A stretch of DNA of 14,784 nucleotides from JAURFX01 sp038125265 (GTDB taxonomy: Bacteria; Pseudomonadota; Gammaproteobacteria; Steroidobacterales; Rariloculaceae). This document shows, piece by piece, positions 6,401 to 14,742 of this stretch (within the stretch, counting starts at the first letter, position 1; every line of letters starts with the position of its first letter). Location of the stretch: positions 1 to 14,784 of the forward strand of contig JAYPDM010000025.1 in the NCBI GenBank assembly GCA_038125265.1. Reading direction: 5' to 3'. The notes under the pieces are model-generated. The model was not told the origin of the DNA, searched no databases, and saw nothing but the letters and a program-made list of their open reading frames with translations. The position numbers and the translations under genes were made by a program.

Positions 6401-7491
6401 ACCTGAAAGACGGATCAAAAATTACAAAAGAAGATCTAGAGTCAATCGATCAGAATGATTGGTTGAAGATTAAACTAAAAGATAACACAAGCAGTGATTC
6501 ACTAGAAAAGCTAAATAAACAACTCAAGGCTCTTGAAAAGTTTTTTGAAGAGCGCTTTAAGGAGGAAGAGAAGAAAATTATCTCTGGAGATGATCTCGCT
6601 CCTGGTGTGCTTAAAATGATTAAGGTCTATCTTGCTGTAAAAAGAAGAATGCAGCCTGGAGACAAGATGGCAGGGAGACATGGAAACAAAGGCGTGATTT
6701 CTATGATTGTCCCTGAGGAAGATATGCCTTATATGTCTGATGGAACACCCATTGATATAGTACTCAATCCTCTGGGGGTTCCCTCTAGGATGAATGTAGG
6801 CCAAGTCCTTGAGACTCACCTTGGCTGGGCTGCAAAAGCACTAGGCTTAAAAATTCATGAATTAAATAGAGAGGGTGACGATAAGAAGCTTACAACTTTC
6901 TTAAAGAAAGCTTACAGCCTCGGAGGAGTCCAAAAGGTTGATGTAGAGTCATTTACGAAAAAAGATTTAAGAGAATTAGCTGGAAATCTATCTGATGGAA
7001 TGCCAATGGCAACACCTGTCTTTGATGGTGCAAAGGAAACTGAGATTAAAGATATGCTAGAGCTAGCAGGGCTCCCATCGTCAGGACAAGCGGTACTTTT
7101 TGATGGTAGAACAGGTGAGAAATTCTCTCGACCTGTGACCGTAGGATATATGTACATGCTTAAACTTAATCACCTTGTGGATGATAAGATGCATGCTCGC
7201 TCAACTGGACCTTACAGTCTTGTGACTCAACAACCACTGGGAGGGAAAGCACAGTTCGGTGGACAAAGATTTGGTGAGATGGAGGTTTGGGCTCTAGAGG
7301 CATATGGAGCTTCGCATACTCTGCAAGAAATGCTGACAGTGAAGTCGGATGATGTAGCAGGGAGGACCCGTATGTATAAGGCAATTGTCGATGGTTCTAA
7401 TGAGGTCACAAGTGGCATTCCAGAATCATTCAACGTACTCTCAAAAGAAATTAGAGCGCTAGGAATCAATATTGACCTGGATGAAGGTTAA
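3418..7491 (+). CDS. rpoB: DNA-directed RNA polymerase subunit beta
   Basis: The beta subunit forms half of the RNA polymerase active-site cleft. The product has 1357 residues (E. coli 1342) and aligns through its whole length, starting MSYSFTEKKRIRKSFGK and ending RALGINIDLDEG. The rifampicin pocket (about 512-541) is FFGSSQLSQFMDQNNPLSE... with Q518, D521, H531 and S536, equivalent to E. coli Q513, D516, H526 and S531; all are wild type. The conserved active-site lysines are K1083 (GDKM) and K1091 (HGNK). The proteobacterial insertion between about 955 and 1070 is present but highly charged and diverged from E. coli. The C-terminal part carries GYMYMLKLNHLVDDKMHARSTG... conserved in all beta subunits, apart from normal variation. 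ATG at 3418 has GAGAGA (3405-3410). rpoC follows after 20 nt. Confidence 0.98.
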   Translation: MSYSFTEKKRIRKSFGKLKENLEVPYLLSTQIDSYKEFLQEIDPKSRVEVGLESAFKSAFPIHSHSGNATLEYVSYDLGKPIFNVRECQLRGISYASPLKVLTRLIIYDKDSPANDKRVKEVKEQEVYMGEIPLMTNNGTFVINGVERVIVSQLHRSPGVFFDHDRGKSHSSGKLLFSARIIPYRGSWLDFEFDPKDLIFARIDRRRKLHVTIILKALGMDTQEMLAEFYESDEYTISKKGISLELVPERLRGAIFPEDIKVGRKVYVEAGRRVTARHIMELKKANVKNLELQWDSVINKVLAQDIVDESTGELIASANELISLEIAEKIANSGLKGFKTLYINELDRGAYISNTLNADSTDSREAALVEIYRMMRPGEPPTKDAAELLFENLFFNSDRYDLSDVGRMKFNKRLGFKSDEGQGVLSKEDILSVIKQLIDIRDGKDSVDDIDHLGNRRIRSVGEMAENAFRVGLARVERAVKERLTLAESEGLMPQEMINAKPVSAAIKEFFGSSQLSQFMDQNNPLSEVTHKRRVSALGPGGLTRERAGFEVRDVHPTHYGRVCPIETPEGPNIGLINSLAVFARTNRFGFLETPYLKVNNGKVTKEIVYLSAIEEGQYVIAQANATINTSGKLIDELVSARHLNEFTLVTPADVQYMDISPTQTVSVAAALIPFLEHDDANRALMGSNMQRQAVPTLKAQAPLVGTGMERAVARDSGTLVRANRGGIVDIVDSSRIVIKVNDNETVAGESGVDIYNLTKYMRSNQNTCINQRPLVKQGDKISTGDVLADGASTSLGELALGQNMLVAFMPWNGYNFEDSILISERVVKEDRFTSIHIEELTCIARDTKLGVEEISPDIPNVNESALSKLDESGIAFIGAKVQAGDILVGKVTPKGESQLSPEEKLLRAIFGEKASDVKDTSLRVPSGMDGTVIDVRVFTRDGVEKDERALEIESAQLEAVKKDLNDQKRIMTGDIFARAEKLLIGQNTSGKNKHLKDGSKITKEDLESIDQNDWLKIKLKDNTSSDSLEKLNKQLKALEKFFEERFKEEEKKIISGDDLAPGVLKMIKVYLAVKRRMQPGDKMAGRHGNKGVISMIVPEEDMPYMSDGTPIDIVLNPLGVPSRMNVGQVLETHLGWAAKALGLKIHELNREGDDKKLTTFLKKAYSLGGVQKVDVESFTKKDLRELAGNLSDGMPMATPVFDGAKETEIKDMLELAGLPSSGQAVLFDGRTGEKFSRPVTVGYMYMLKLNHLVDDKMHARSTGPYSLVTQQPLGGKAQFGGQRFGEMEVWALEAYGASHTLQEMLTVKSDDVAGRTRMYKAIVDGSNEVTSGIPESFNVLSKEIRALGINIDLDEG

Positions 7492-7511
7492 TCAATTTTA
7501 GGAAATACTCA

Positions 7512-10500
7512 ATGAAAGATTTACTTAATTTATTTAAACCCCAAGTTAAGCCTACTGATTTTGATGCAATTAAAATTGGTTTAGCTTCTCCAGAGATGAT
7601 CAGATCATGGTCATATGGTGAAGTTAAGAAGCCTGAAACAATTAACTACAGGACTTTTAAACCAGAAAGAGACGGCCTCTTTTGCGCAAAGATATTTGGA
7701 CCTGTAAAAGACTACGAGTGTTTATGTGGCAAGTACAAAAGACTCAAGCACAGAGGAGTTGTCTGTGAAAAGTGTGGCGTTGAGGTCACATTATCAAAGG
7801 TACGTAGAGAAAGAATGGGCCATATTGAGTTAGCTACTCCTGTCGCACATATTTGGTTCCTAAAATCATTGCCTTCAAGAATAGGCTTGCTCATGGATAT
7901 GACTCTTAAAGAAATTGAGAGGGTTCTTTATTATGAAGCGCTGATAGTTATTGATCCAGGGATGACCCCTTTAGAGAAAGGGCAAATTCTCTCTGATGAA
8001 CAATACTTGGAAGCAATGGAGATGTATGGGGATGATTTTGATGCTCGAATGGGCGCTGAGGCTATTCACGATCTTTTAAAATCCATGGATTTAAGCTCTG
8101 AGATTAATCAAGTCAGAGATGAGATAGACTCTACAGGATCTGAGACAAAGATTAAAAGGTTAAGCAAGAGACTCAAGTTACTAGAATCACTCAATGACTC
8201 TAAAAACAAACCCGAGTGGATGATCTTGACCATGTTGCCAGTTTTGCCTCCAGATCTTAGACCGCTTGTTCCTCTGGATGGTGGAAGATTTGCTACTTCT
8301 GATCTGAACGATCTCTACAGGAGAGTGATAAATAGAAATAATAGACTTAAAAGATTATTAGAGCTCAACGCTCCAGATATTATTGTCAGGAACGAGAAGA
8401 GAATGCTTCAAGAGTCTGTTGATGCTTTATTAGACAATGGCAGAAGAGGGAGAGCAATTACTGGATCTAATAAGAGGCCTCTAAAGTCACTTGCCGATAT
8501 GATCAAAGGTAAGCAAGGTAGATTTAGACAAAATCTTTTAGGAAAAAGGGTAGACTACTCCGGACGTTCTGTAATTGTTGTAGGTCCTACGCTTAAGCTA
8601 CATCAATGCGGTCTCCCTAAAAAATTAGCACTCGAGTTGTTTAAGCCGTACATATTCTCAAAACTTCAGCTTCGAGGAGACGCATCAACAATCAAGGCGG
8701 CAAAAAGATTAGTTGAGAGAGAAGGCCCAGAAATTTGGGATATTCTTGCAGAGGTTATTAGAGAGCATCCCGTATTACTAAACAGAGCGCCAACGCTTCA
8801 TAGATTAGGTATTCAAGCATTTGAGCCAATCCTAGTAGAAGGTAAAGCCATTCAGCTTCATCCGCTAGTATGTGCTGCTTTTAATGCTGACTTTGATGGA
8901 GATCAAATGGCGGTTCACGTGCCACTTAGCTTTGAAGCTCAGCTTGAAGCAAGAGGGCTTATGATGTCTAGTAATAATATCCTAGCTCCTGCAAATGGTG
9001 AGCCAATCATTGTACCCTCCCAAGATGTAGTGCTTGGTTTGTATTACATGACGAAATCTATGGTTAATGCTAAAGGGGAAGGTAGATTTTTTGCTGACAT
9101 CACAGAGGTCCAACGTGCATACGCAGAGAATGTTGTCGACCTTCATGCTGAAATTAAGGTGAGATTTAAAGATCGAGATCTTGATCGAGATAAAGGCTTG
9201 ATTACCACTACGGTGGGCAGAGCTATTCTTTGTGAAATTCTTCCCAAAGGTCTACCTTTTGAATTAATTAATCGCACTATGACCAAGAAAAATATTTCTA
9301 ATGTGATTAATACTTCATACAGACAACTTGGCATTAAAGAAACAGTTATCTTTGCTGATCAACTTATGTACACAGGATTCAAGTATGCCACAACTGCGTC
9401 AGTATCCTTCGGTGTAGATGACATGATGATACCTGACGAAAAAGCTAAGATAGTTGCAGAGGCAGAAAAGGAAGTGAAAGAGATTCAAAACCAATATGCG
9501 TCTGGTCTCGTTACCACAGGTGAGAGATACAATAAGGTTGTAGATATTTGGTCAAGAACCAATGACAAAGTCGCATCTACCATGATGGAAAAATTAGGTG
9601 TTGAGACGGTTACCGATGCATTTGGTAAAAAAGTTGAGCAAGAATCCTTTAACTCGATTTTTATGATGGCAGACTCCGGTGCTAGAGGATCAGCGGCTCA
9701 GATAAGGCAGCTTGCTGGAATGAGAGGTTTGATGGCAAAGCCTGATGGCTCAATTATTGAAACACCGATTACAGCAAACTTTAAAGAGGGACTTAATGTA
9801 CTTCAGTATTTCATTTCTACTCATGGCGCAAGAAAAGGTCTTGCGGATACAGCGCTTAAAACAGCCAACTCAGGATACTTAACGAGAAGGTTAGTGGATG
9901 TCGCACAAGATCTTGTTGTTAATGGTGACGATTGTGGAACTGAAGATGGTCTAACACTTAATCCACTTGTTGAGGGCGGAGATGTGGTCATTCCATTAAA
10001 AGAGAGAGTGCTAGGTCGAGTCTTACTAGATGACGTGATTTCACCATCCACAGGCAAAGTAATTTTTACTTCTGGCCATCTTATGGATGAAAGTTCTGTA
10101 GATATTCTTGAGGAAAATTCAGTTGATCAGGTCGTTGTAAGATCGGTAATCACTTGTGCAAACAGGTATGGAGTATGTGCAAGCTGTTATGGAAGAGACC
10201 TAGGAAGAGGTCACTTAGTGAGCCAAGGTGAGGCCGTGGGTGTGATAGCAGCACAATCTATCGGTGAGCCAGGTACACAGTTGACGATGAGAACATTCCA
10301 TATTGGTGGTGCAGCTTCAAGCTCAGCATCGATTAATAACGTAACGGTTAAAACAACAGGTGAAATTAAACTTCATAAAGTTAAAACCGTTAAGCATGCT
10401 GAAAACAAGAGCGAGATTATTACCTCTAGAACAAGTGAAGTTACCATCCTTGATGCTGATGGCCGCGAAAGAGAGAGGTATAAATTACCTTATGGCGCGG

Positions 10501-11705
10501 TATTAAGCGTGAAAGATGGACAAAAGGTAGATGCCGGAACTATGGTAGCAAACTGGGATCCTCATACGCATCCTATAATTACTGAAGTTGGCGGTTACCT
10601 TGAATTTGAAAACTTTATAGACGGTGTCACCGTTACAACTCAGATTGATGAGTTTACGGGCCTATCGAATACTGTCGTGCTTGATAACACAGGCTCTAGC
10701 TCAGATTCTGGTACTAGACCAATTATTAAATTAGTAAATGGACGAGGAAAAGCCATTAATTTCACAAACACTGATATTCCAGCTGTTTATGAGCTTCCGC
10801 ATGGAGCCATTATCAGTATGAGCAGCGGTGATAAGGTTGTTGTTGGAGATGTACTAGCGAGACTTCCTCAAGAGTCGTCAAAGACAAGAGACATAACCGG
10901 TGGTTTGCCAAGAGTTGCAGATCTGTTTGAAGCTAGGGTGCCAAAAGAACATGCAATTCTTGCTGAATCTTCAGGAACAATTAGTTTTGGAAAAGAAACC
11001 AAGGGCAAAAGAAGATTAATAATAACTGGTGCTGATGGGGAATCTAATGAAACTCTCATTCCGAAATGGCGAACATTGAATGTTTTTGAGGGTGAAACTG
11101 TAGAGATGGGCGAGATCATTTCTGATGGAGAACTTAATCCTCACGATATTCTGGCCTTACAGGGAGTTCCTGAGTTAGCTGCATATACTGTTAAAGAAAT
11201 TCAAGATGTTTATAGACTACAAGGCGTAAAAATTGATGATAAGCATATTGAGACAATCATGAGACAGATGCTTCGTAAGGTGATTATTACCTCACCTGGC
11301 GACTCAAACTTAATTGCCGGTGAGCAATTAGAGAGGTCAACAGTTTTGAATAAAAACGATGAACTTATCAGTCTTGGAAAAAACCCCGCAGAATTTATTC
11401 CTGTTTTACTGGGGATAACGAAGGCTTCACTTGCAACTGATTCCTTTATATCTGCTGCTTCATTCCAAGAGACGACTCGGGTTTTAACTGAGGCTGCAGT
11501 GAGAGGAACTCGTGACTATTTAAGAGGTCTAAAAGAAAATGTTGTTGTGGGCAGACTTATCCCAGCGGGTACTGGCTTTGGAATTGAAGAAGAGGAGGAA
11601 TCCACTGATGATATTTTATTCAAAGAGCTAAATGAGCTCGATGAGCAAACAATTGCTGCTGAGTCCTCTGAGATTATTGAAGAGTCTACAGAAAATAATG
11701 CTTAA
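7512..11705 (+). CDS. rpoC: DNA-directed RNA polymerase subunit beta'
   Basis: The beta' subunit carries the catalytic Mg2+ site, clamp, bridge helix and trigger loop of RNA polymerase. The product has 1397 residues (E. coli 1407). The N-terminal zinc ribbon has C70, C72, C85 and C88, exactly the E. coli positions. The catalytic motif NADFDGDQMAVH starts at residue 458, giving Mg2+ ligands D460, D462 and D464. The second zinc site is C808, C882, C889 and C892 (E. coli numbers minus 6). The trigger-loop region (about 906-936) contains AAQSIGEPGTQLTMRTFH. The large insertion (SI3) after it is present. The C-terminus is a strongly acidic tail rich in Glu. ATG at 7512 has TAGGAAA upstream (about 7499-7505). 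No terminator follows; an rpsL promoter lies in the next gap. Confidence 0.98.
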   Translation: MKDLLNLFKPQVKPTDFDAIKIGLASPEMIRSWSYGEVKKPETINYRTFKPERDGLFCAKIFGPVKDYECLCGKYKRLKHRGVVCEKCGVEVTLSKVRRERMGHIELATPVAHIWFLKSLPSRIGLLMDMTLKEIERVLYYEALIVIDPGMTPLEKGQILSDEQYLEAMEMYGDDFDARMGAEAIHDLLKSMDLSSEINQVRDEIDSTGSETKIKRLSKRLKLLESLNDSKNKPEWMILTMLPVLPPDLRPLVPLDGGRFATSDLNDLYRRVINRNNRLKRLLELNAPDIIVRNEKRMLQESVDALLDNGRRGRAITGSNKRPLKSLADMIKGKQGRFRQNLLGKRVDYSGRSVIVVGPTLKLHQCGLPKKLALELFKPYIFSKLQLRGDASTIKAAKRLVEREGPEIWDILAEVIREHPVLLNRAPTLHRLGIQAFEPILVEGKAIQLHPLVCAAFNADFDGDQMAVHVPLSFEAQLEARGLMMSSNNILAPANGEPIIVPSQDVVLGLYYMTKSMVNAKGEGRFFADITEVQRAYAENVVDLHAEIKVRFKDRDLDRDKGLITTTVGRAILCEILPKGLPFELINRTMTKKNISNVINTSYRQLGIKETVIFADQLMYTGFKYATTASVSFGVDDMMIPDEKAKIVAEAEKEVKEIQNQYASGLVTTGERYNKVVDIWSRTNDKVASTMMEKLGVETVTDAFGKKVEQESFNSIFMMADSGARGSAAQIRQLAGMRGLMAKPDGSIIETPITANFKEGLNVLQYFISTHGARKGLADTALKTANSGYLTRRLVDVAQDLVVNGDDCGTEDGLTLNPLVEGGDVVIPLKERVLGRVLLDDVISPSTGKVIFTSGHLMDESSVDILEENSVDQVVVRSVITCANRYGVCASCYGRDLGRGHLVSQGEAVGVIAAQSIGEPGTQLTMRTFHIGGAASSSASINNVTVKTTGEIKLHKVKTVKHAENKSEIITSRTSEVTILDADGRERERYKLPYGAVLSVKDGQKVDAGTMVANWDPHTHPIITEVGGYLEFENFIDGVTVTTQIDEFTGLSNTVVLDNTGSSSDSGTRPIIKLVNGRGKAINFTNTDIPAVYELPHGAIISMSSGDKVVVGDVLARLPQESSKTRDITGGLPRVADLFEARVPKEHAILAESSGTISFGKETKGKRRLIITGADGESNETLIPKWRTLNVFEGETVEMGEIISDGELNPHDILALQGVPELAAYTVKEIQDVYRLQGVKIDDKHIETIMRQMLRKVIITSPGDSNLIAGEQLERSTVLNKNDELISLGKNPAEFIPVLLGITKASLATDSFISAASFQETTRVLTEAAVRGTRDYLRGLKENVVVGRLIPAGTGFGIEEEEESTDDILFKELNELDEQTIAAESSEIIEESTENNA

Positions 11706-11710
11706 TTAAG

Positions 11711-11740
11711 TTGACAGTATGTACACGAAAACAATACAAT
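11711..11740 (+). promoter_or_regulatory. Sigma-70 promoter for the rpsL-rpsG-fusA-tuf (str) genes
   Basis: TTGACA (11711-11716) is a perfect -35 box. TACAAT (11735-11740) matches the -10 consensus at five of six, with an 18-nt spacer. Both lie in the 57-nt gap between the rpoC stop and the rpsL ATG. Transcription should start near 11747, giving a leader of only about 16 nt. It is the best promoter match that I can see in the window, and it sits where a separate str-operon promoter is expected. Confidence 0.82.
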
Positions 11741-11762
11741 TCAACGCTTTCAAGATATAAAT

Positions 11763-12140
11763 ATGGCTACAGTTAATCAATTAATAAGAAAACCGCGTAG
11801 GACAAAAGTTGTTAAAACAACCGTTCCTGCGCTTGAATCTTCTCCCCAGAAACGAGGAGTATGTACTCGCGTATATACAACTACACCGAAAAAGCCAAAT
11901 TCTGCTATGAGAAAGGTAGCAAGGGTTAGGCTCACCAATGGATTTGAGGTGACAAGTTATATTGGAGGAGAAGGTCATAACCTTCAAGAGCACTCTGTTG
12001 TTCTTATCAGGGGAGGTAGGGTAAAGGATTTGCCCGGTGTAAGATACCATACGGTAAGAGGTACTCTTGATTGTTCAGGTGTAGCTGATAGAAAACAAGG
12101 TCGCTCTAAATATGGAGCAAAAAAACCCAAGGCTAAATAA
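11763..12140 (+). CDS. rpsL: 30S ribosomal protein S12
   Basis: S12 lies at the decoding centre of the 30S subunit and takes part in checking codon-anticodon pairing. The product has 125 residues (E. coli 124) and is nearly identical in the core: CTRVYTTTPKKPNSAMRK, TSYIGGEGHNLQEHSV and GGRVKDLPGVRYHTVRG. The streptomycin-resistance positions K43 (in TPKKPNS) and K88 (RVKDLPG) are wild type, and D89, the residue methylthiolated by RimO in E. coli, is present. ATG at 11763 has only a weak ribosome binding site (AAGA at 11752-11755) on a predicted leader of about 16 nt. Its stop TAA shares its last base with the ATG of rpsG, so translation is probably coupled. Confidence 0.97.
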   Translation: MATVNQLIRKPRRTKVVKTTVPALESSPQKRGVCTRVYTTTPKKPNSAMRKVARVRLTNGFEVTSYIGGEGHNLQEHSVVLIRGGRVKDLPGVRYHTVRGTLDCSGVADRKQGRSKYGAKKPKAK

Positions 12141-12619
12141 TGTCTAGAAGAAACAGAGCACCTAAAAGAGACATCCTTCCAGATCCAAAATTTGATAGTA
12201 TTCTTTTGTCAAAATTCATCAACATGACAATGATGAGTGGTAAGAAATCTGTTGCTGAAAAAATTATCTATGGGGCCATTGATATCATTAGTGACCGTTC
12301 AGGCAAGGATGATCAGGAAGCTATTTCATTGTTAACTACTGCCCTTGACAACGTAAAGCCATCTGTTGAGGTTAAATCTCGAAGAGTGGGTGGCGCAACT
12401 TATCAGGTTCCGGTTGAGGTTAGGTCAGTACGAAGAGAAACGCTTGCAATGAGATGGGTTATTGATTCAGCTAGAAAGAGAAACGAAAAAACCATGGCAC
12501 AACGTGTTGCTGGTGAGCTAATGGATGCATCAGAGAACAGAGGGTCCGCAGTCAAAAAACGCGAAGAAGTTCATAAAATGGCGGAAGCAAATAAAGCTTT
12601 TGCTCATTTCCGTTGGTAA
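12140..12619 (+). CDS. rpsG: 30S ribosomal protein S7
   Basis: S7 nucleates assembly of the 30S head by binding the 3' major domain of 16S rRNA and lines the E site. In E. coli it also represses the str operon. The product has 159 residues and ends at KAFAHFRW, like the 156-residue E. coli B form rather than the longer K-12 form. Motifs include DILPDPKFDS (about 11-20), VEVKSRRVGGATYQVPVEVR (about 76-95) and AVKKREEVHKMAEANKAFAH near the end. Compared with E. coli there are about three extra residues before the ALDNVKP segment. ATG at 12140 overlaps the rpsL stop by one base (TAATG) and has AAGG (12129-12132) upstream. The overlap removes the roughly 100-nt intercistronic RNA that S7 binds in E. 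coli. Confidence 0.97.
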   Translation: MSRRNRAPKRDILPDPKFDSILLSKFINMTMMSGKKSVAEKIIYGAIDIISDRSGKDDQEAISLLTTALDNVKPSVEVKSRRVGGATYQVPVEVRSVRRETLAMRWVIDSARKRNEKTMAQRVAGELMDASENRGSAVKKREEVHKMAEANKAFAHFRW

Positions 12620-12622
12620 TTT

Positions 12623-12636
12623 GAGAGGTTATTTTG
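12623..12636 (+). promoter_or_regulatory. Ribosome binding site and TTG start of fusA
   Basis: GAGAGG (12623-12628) lies 5 nt before TTG (12634-12636). The frame has a stop (TGA) at 12622-12624 and no ATG or GTG between it and the TTG. The next in-frame ATG is residue 16, inside the conserved IMAHIDAGKT segment, too late for a start. The protein MARTTPIERYRNIGI that results agrees with the EF-G N-terminus in length and sequence, so TTG is the start. Confidence 0.88.
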
Positions 12637-14727
12637 GCTAGAACTACCCCTATTGAGCGTTACAGAAATATTGGCATCATGGCTCATATTGATGCCGGCA
12701 AAACTACCACTACAGAAAGGGTACTTTTTTACACTGGGGTGTCGCATAAAATTGGTGAGGTGCATGATGGCGCTGCAGTCATGGACTGGATGGAGCAAGA
12801 GCAAGAGAGAGGAATTACGATTACTTCTGCAGCGACAACTTGCTTTTGGAAGGGAATGGATCAAAGCTTTGATGAGCATCGTATTAATATCATTGACACA
12901 CCTGGGCACGTAGATTTTACGATTGAAGTTGAGAGAAGTCTCAGAGTTCTAGATGGTGCGGTAGCTGTTTTTTGTGCAGTTGGTGGTGTGGAGCCACAAT
13001 CTGAGACTGTTTGGAGGCAAGCTAACAAATACAATGTGCCAAGAATGGCATTTGTAAATAAAATGGACAGAGCCGGAGCTGACTTTTTTAGGGTCCTTGG
13101 TCAGATTGATTCTCGACTTAAAGGAAATCCGGTTGCCCTTCAAATACCTGTCGGTGCTGAGGAAAATTTTAAGGGCGTCATTGATCTTATCAAAATGAAA
13201 TTCATCGAATGGGATGATTCAACGCAAGGTGTAAATTTTGAGCTAGTTGATATCCCAAGTGACCTTCAATCTAAAGCAGATGAGTACAGAGAAAAATTAT
13301 TAGAGGCGGCAGCAGAGACTGATGAAGCGCTTTTAGATAAATACTTAGAAAATGGTACTTTAGATGAGGCTGAAATAATTAAAGCAATCAGGAAGCGCTG
13401 TATTGATGGTGAGATCACGCCAGTGATTTGTGGCTCAGCCTTTAAAAATAAAGGTGTACAGGCCATGTTAGATGCGGTGATATTATTCATGCCATCACCG
13501 ACTGATGTGCCTGCTATAAAAGGTATTTTAGAGGACGAGTCCGAGGCCTCTCGTGGACCGGATGACAAAGGTCCATTTGCTGCACTGGCGTTTAAGATTG
13601 CTAACGATCCTTTTGTAGGTAATTTAACTTTCTTTAGAGTTTACTCTGGTACTTTGAAATCTGGGGATACAATATATAACCCTGTTAAAGGTAATAGGGA
13701 GAGAATTGGCAGAATTTTACAAATGCATGCTAATGATCGTGAGGAAATAAAAGAAGTTCTTGCCGGTGATATAGCGGCCGCAGTTGGATTGAAAGATGCA
13801 ACTACAGGTGACACGCTCTGTGACTTAAAAGAGATTATCACTCTTGAGAGAATGGAGTTTCCTGAGCCCGTCATTTCAGTGGCTGTTGAGCCTAAGACGA
13901 AGCCTGACCAAGAAAAAATGGGAATTGCTCTTGGTAAGTTAGCTAAAGAAGACCCATCATTTAGAGTGCATACGGACCATGAATCAAACCAAACCATTAT
14001 TTCTGGTATGGGTGAGCTTCATTTAGAAATTATTGTAGACAGGCTTAAGAGAGAATTTAAAGTAGAGGCTAATGTGGGTAAACCTCAGGTAGCCTACCGT
14101 GAAACTATACAAGCCTCAGTAGAGCAAGAAGGTAAATTTGTGAGACAAAGCGGTGGTCGCGGTCAGTATGGGCATGTCAACATAAAAATTGAACCTCTTG
14201 AGCCAGGCTCAGGTTATGAATTTGTTAATGCTATTGTTGGAGGGGTCGTACCGCGTGAATACATCCCTGCAGTTGATAAAGGAATTCAAGAGCAAATGGC
14301 AAATGGCGTGATTGCTGGCTATCCGGTTGTGGATTGCAAAGTCACCTTATATGACGGCTCTTACCATGATGTAGACTCAAGCGAAATTGCTTTTAAAATC
14401 GCAGGATCGATGGCCTTTAAAGATGGGGCCAAAAAAGCTAAGCCTGTATTGCTAGAGCCCATTATGAAAGTTGAAGTATCAACACCTGAAGATTATATGG
14501 GTGATATTAATGGCGACCTCAATAGAAGAAGGGGTGTTTTACAAGGCCTTGAGGACGCGCCACTAGGCAAGATCGTCCGAGCAGAGGTTCCATTATCGGA
14601 AATGTTTGGTTATGCAACTGATGTTCGCTCAATGAGCCAAGGTAGAGCAGCTTACACGATGGAATTTAGTCACTATTCGATCGTGCCAAATAATGTTGCA
14701 CAAGAAGTAATTGAGTCTAGAGCTTAA
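12634..14727 (+). CDS. fusA: Elongation factor G
   Basis: EF-G is the GTPase that drives translocation of tRNAs and mRNA on the ribosome and, with RRF, recycles it. The product has 697 residues (E. coli 704) with all five domains. In the G domain, the P-loop is AHIDAGKT (17-24), switch II DTPGH (88-92, with catalytic His92), and the base-specificity motif NKMD (142-145). Domain II runs from about 290 to 405, and domain III carries GMGELHLEI. Domain IV contains SGGRGQYGHV and the tip region GVIAGYPVVDCKVTLYDGS. Domain V ends in FSHYSIVPNNVAQEVIESRA. The start is TTG, with GAGAGG 5 nt upstream, 14 nt after rpsG. tuf follows after 15 nt, so rpsL-rpsG-fusA-tuf form the classic str operon. Confidence 0.98.
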   Translation: MARTTPIERYRNIGIMAHIDAGKTTTTERVLFYTGVSHKIGEVHDGAAVMDWMEQEQERGITITSAATTCFWKGMDQSFDEHRINIIDTPGHVDFTIEVERSLRVLDGAVAVFCAVGGVEPQSETVWRQANKYNVPRMAFVNKMDRAGADFFRVLGQIDSRLKGNPVALQIPVGAEENFKGVIDLIKMKFIEWDDSTQGVNFELVDIPSDLQSKADEYREKLLEAAAETDEALLDKYLENGTLDEAEIIKAIRKRCIDGEITPVICGSAFKNKGVQAMLDAVILFMPSPTDVPAIKGILEDESEASRGPDDKGPFAALAFKIANDPFVGNLTFFRVYSGTLKSGDTIYNPVKGNRERIGRILQMHANDREEIKEVLAGDIAAAVGLKDATTGDTLCDLKEIITLERMEFPEPVISVAVEPKTKPDQEKMGIALGKLAKEDPSFRVHTDHESNQTIISGMGELHLEIIVDRLKREFKVEANVGKPQVAYRETIQASVEQEGKFVRQSGGRGQYGHVNIKIEPLEPGSGYEFVNAIVGGVVPREYIPAVDKGIQEQMANGVIAGYPVVDCKVTLYDGSYHDVDSSEIAFKIAGSMAFKDGAKKAKPVLLEPIMKVEVSTPEDYMGDINGDLNRRRGVLQGLEDAPLGKIVRAEVPLSEMFGYATDVRSMSQGRAAYTMEFSHYSIVPNNVAQEVIESRA

Positions 14728-14742
14728 GAAGGAGTCAATAAA

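Noticed and set aside
6511..6819. Minus-strand open frame opposite rpoB (and similar ones opposite other genes, for example 5283-5633 and 13641-13997)
   Set aside because: They lie entirely inside strongly conserved genes, have no family resemblance or ribosome binding sites that stand out, and are explained by codon composition of the true strand.
9171..9191. Short tandem repeat GATCGAGAT at 9171-9179 and 9183-9191
   Set aside because: It encodes the charged run DRDLDRD within rpoC and is too short and isolated to suggest a functional repeat.
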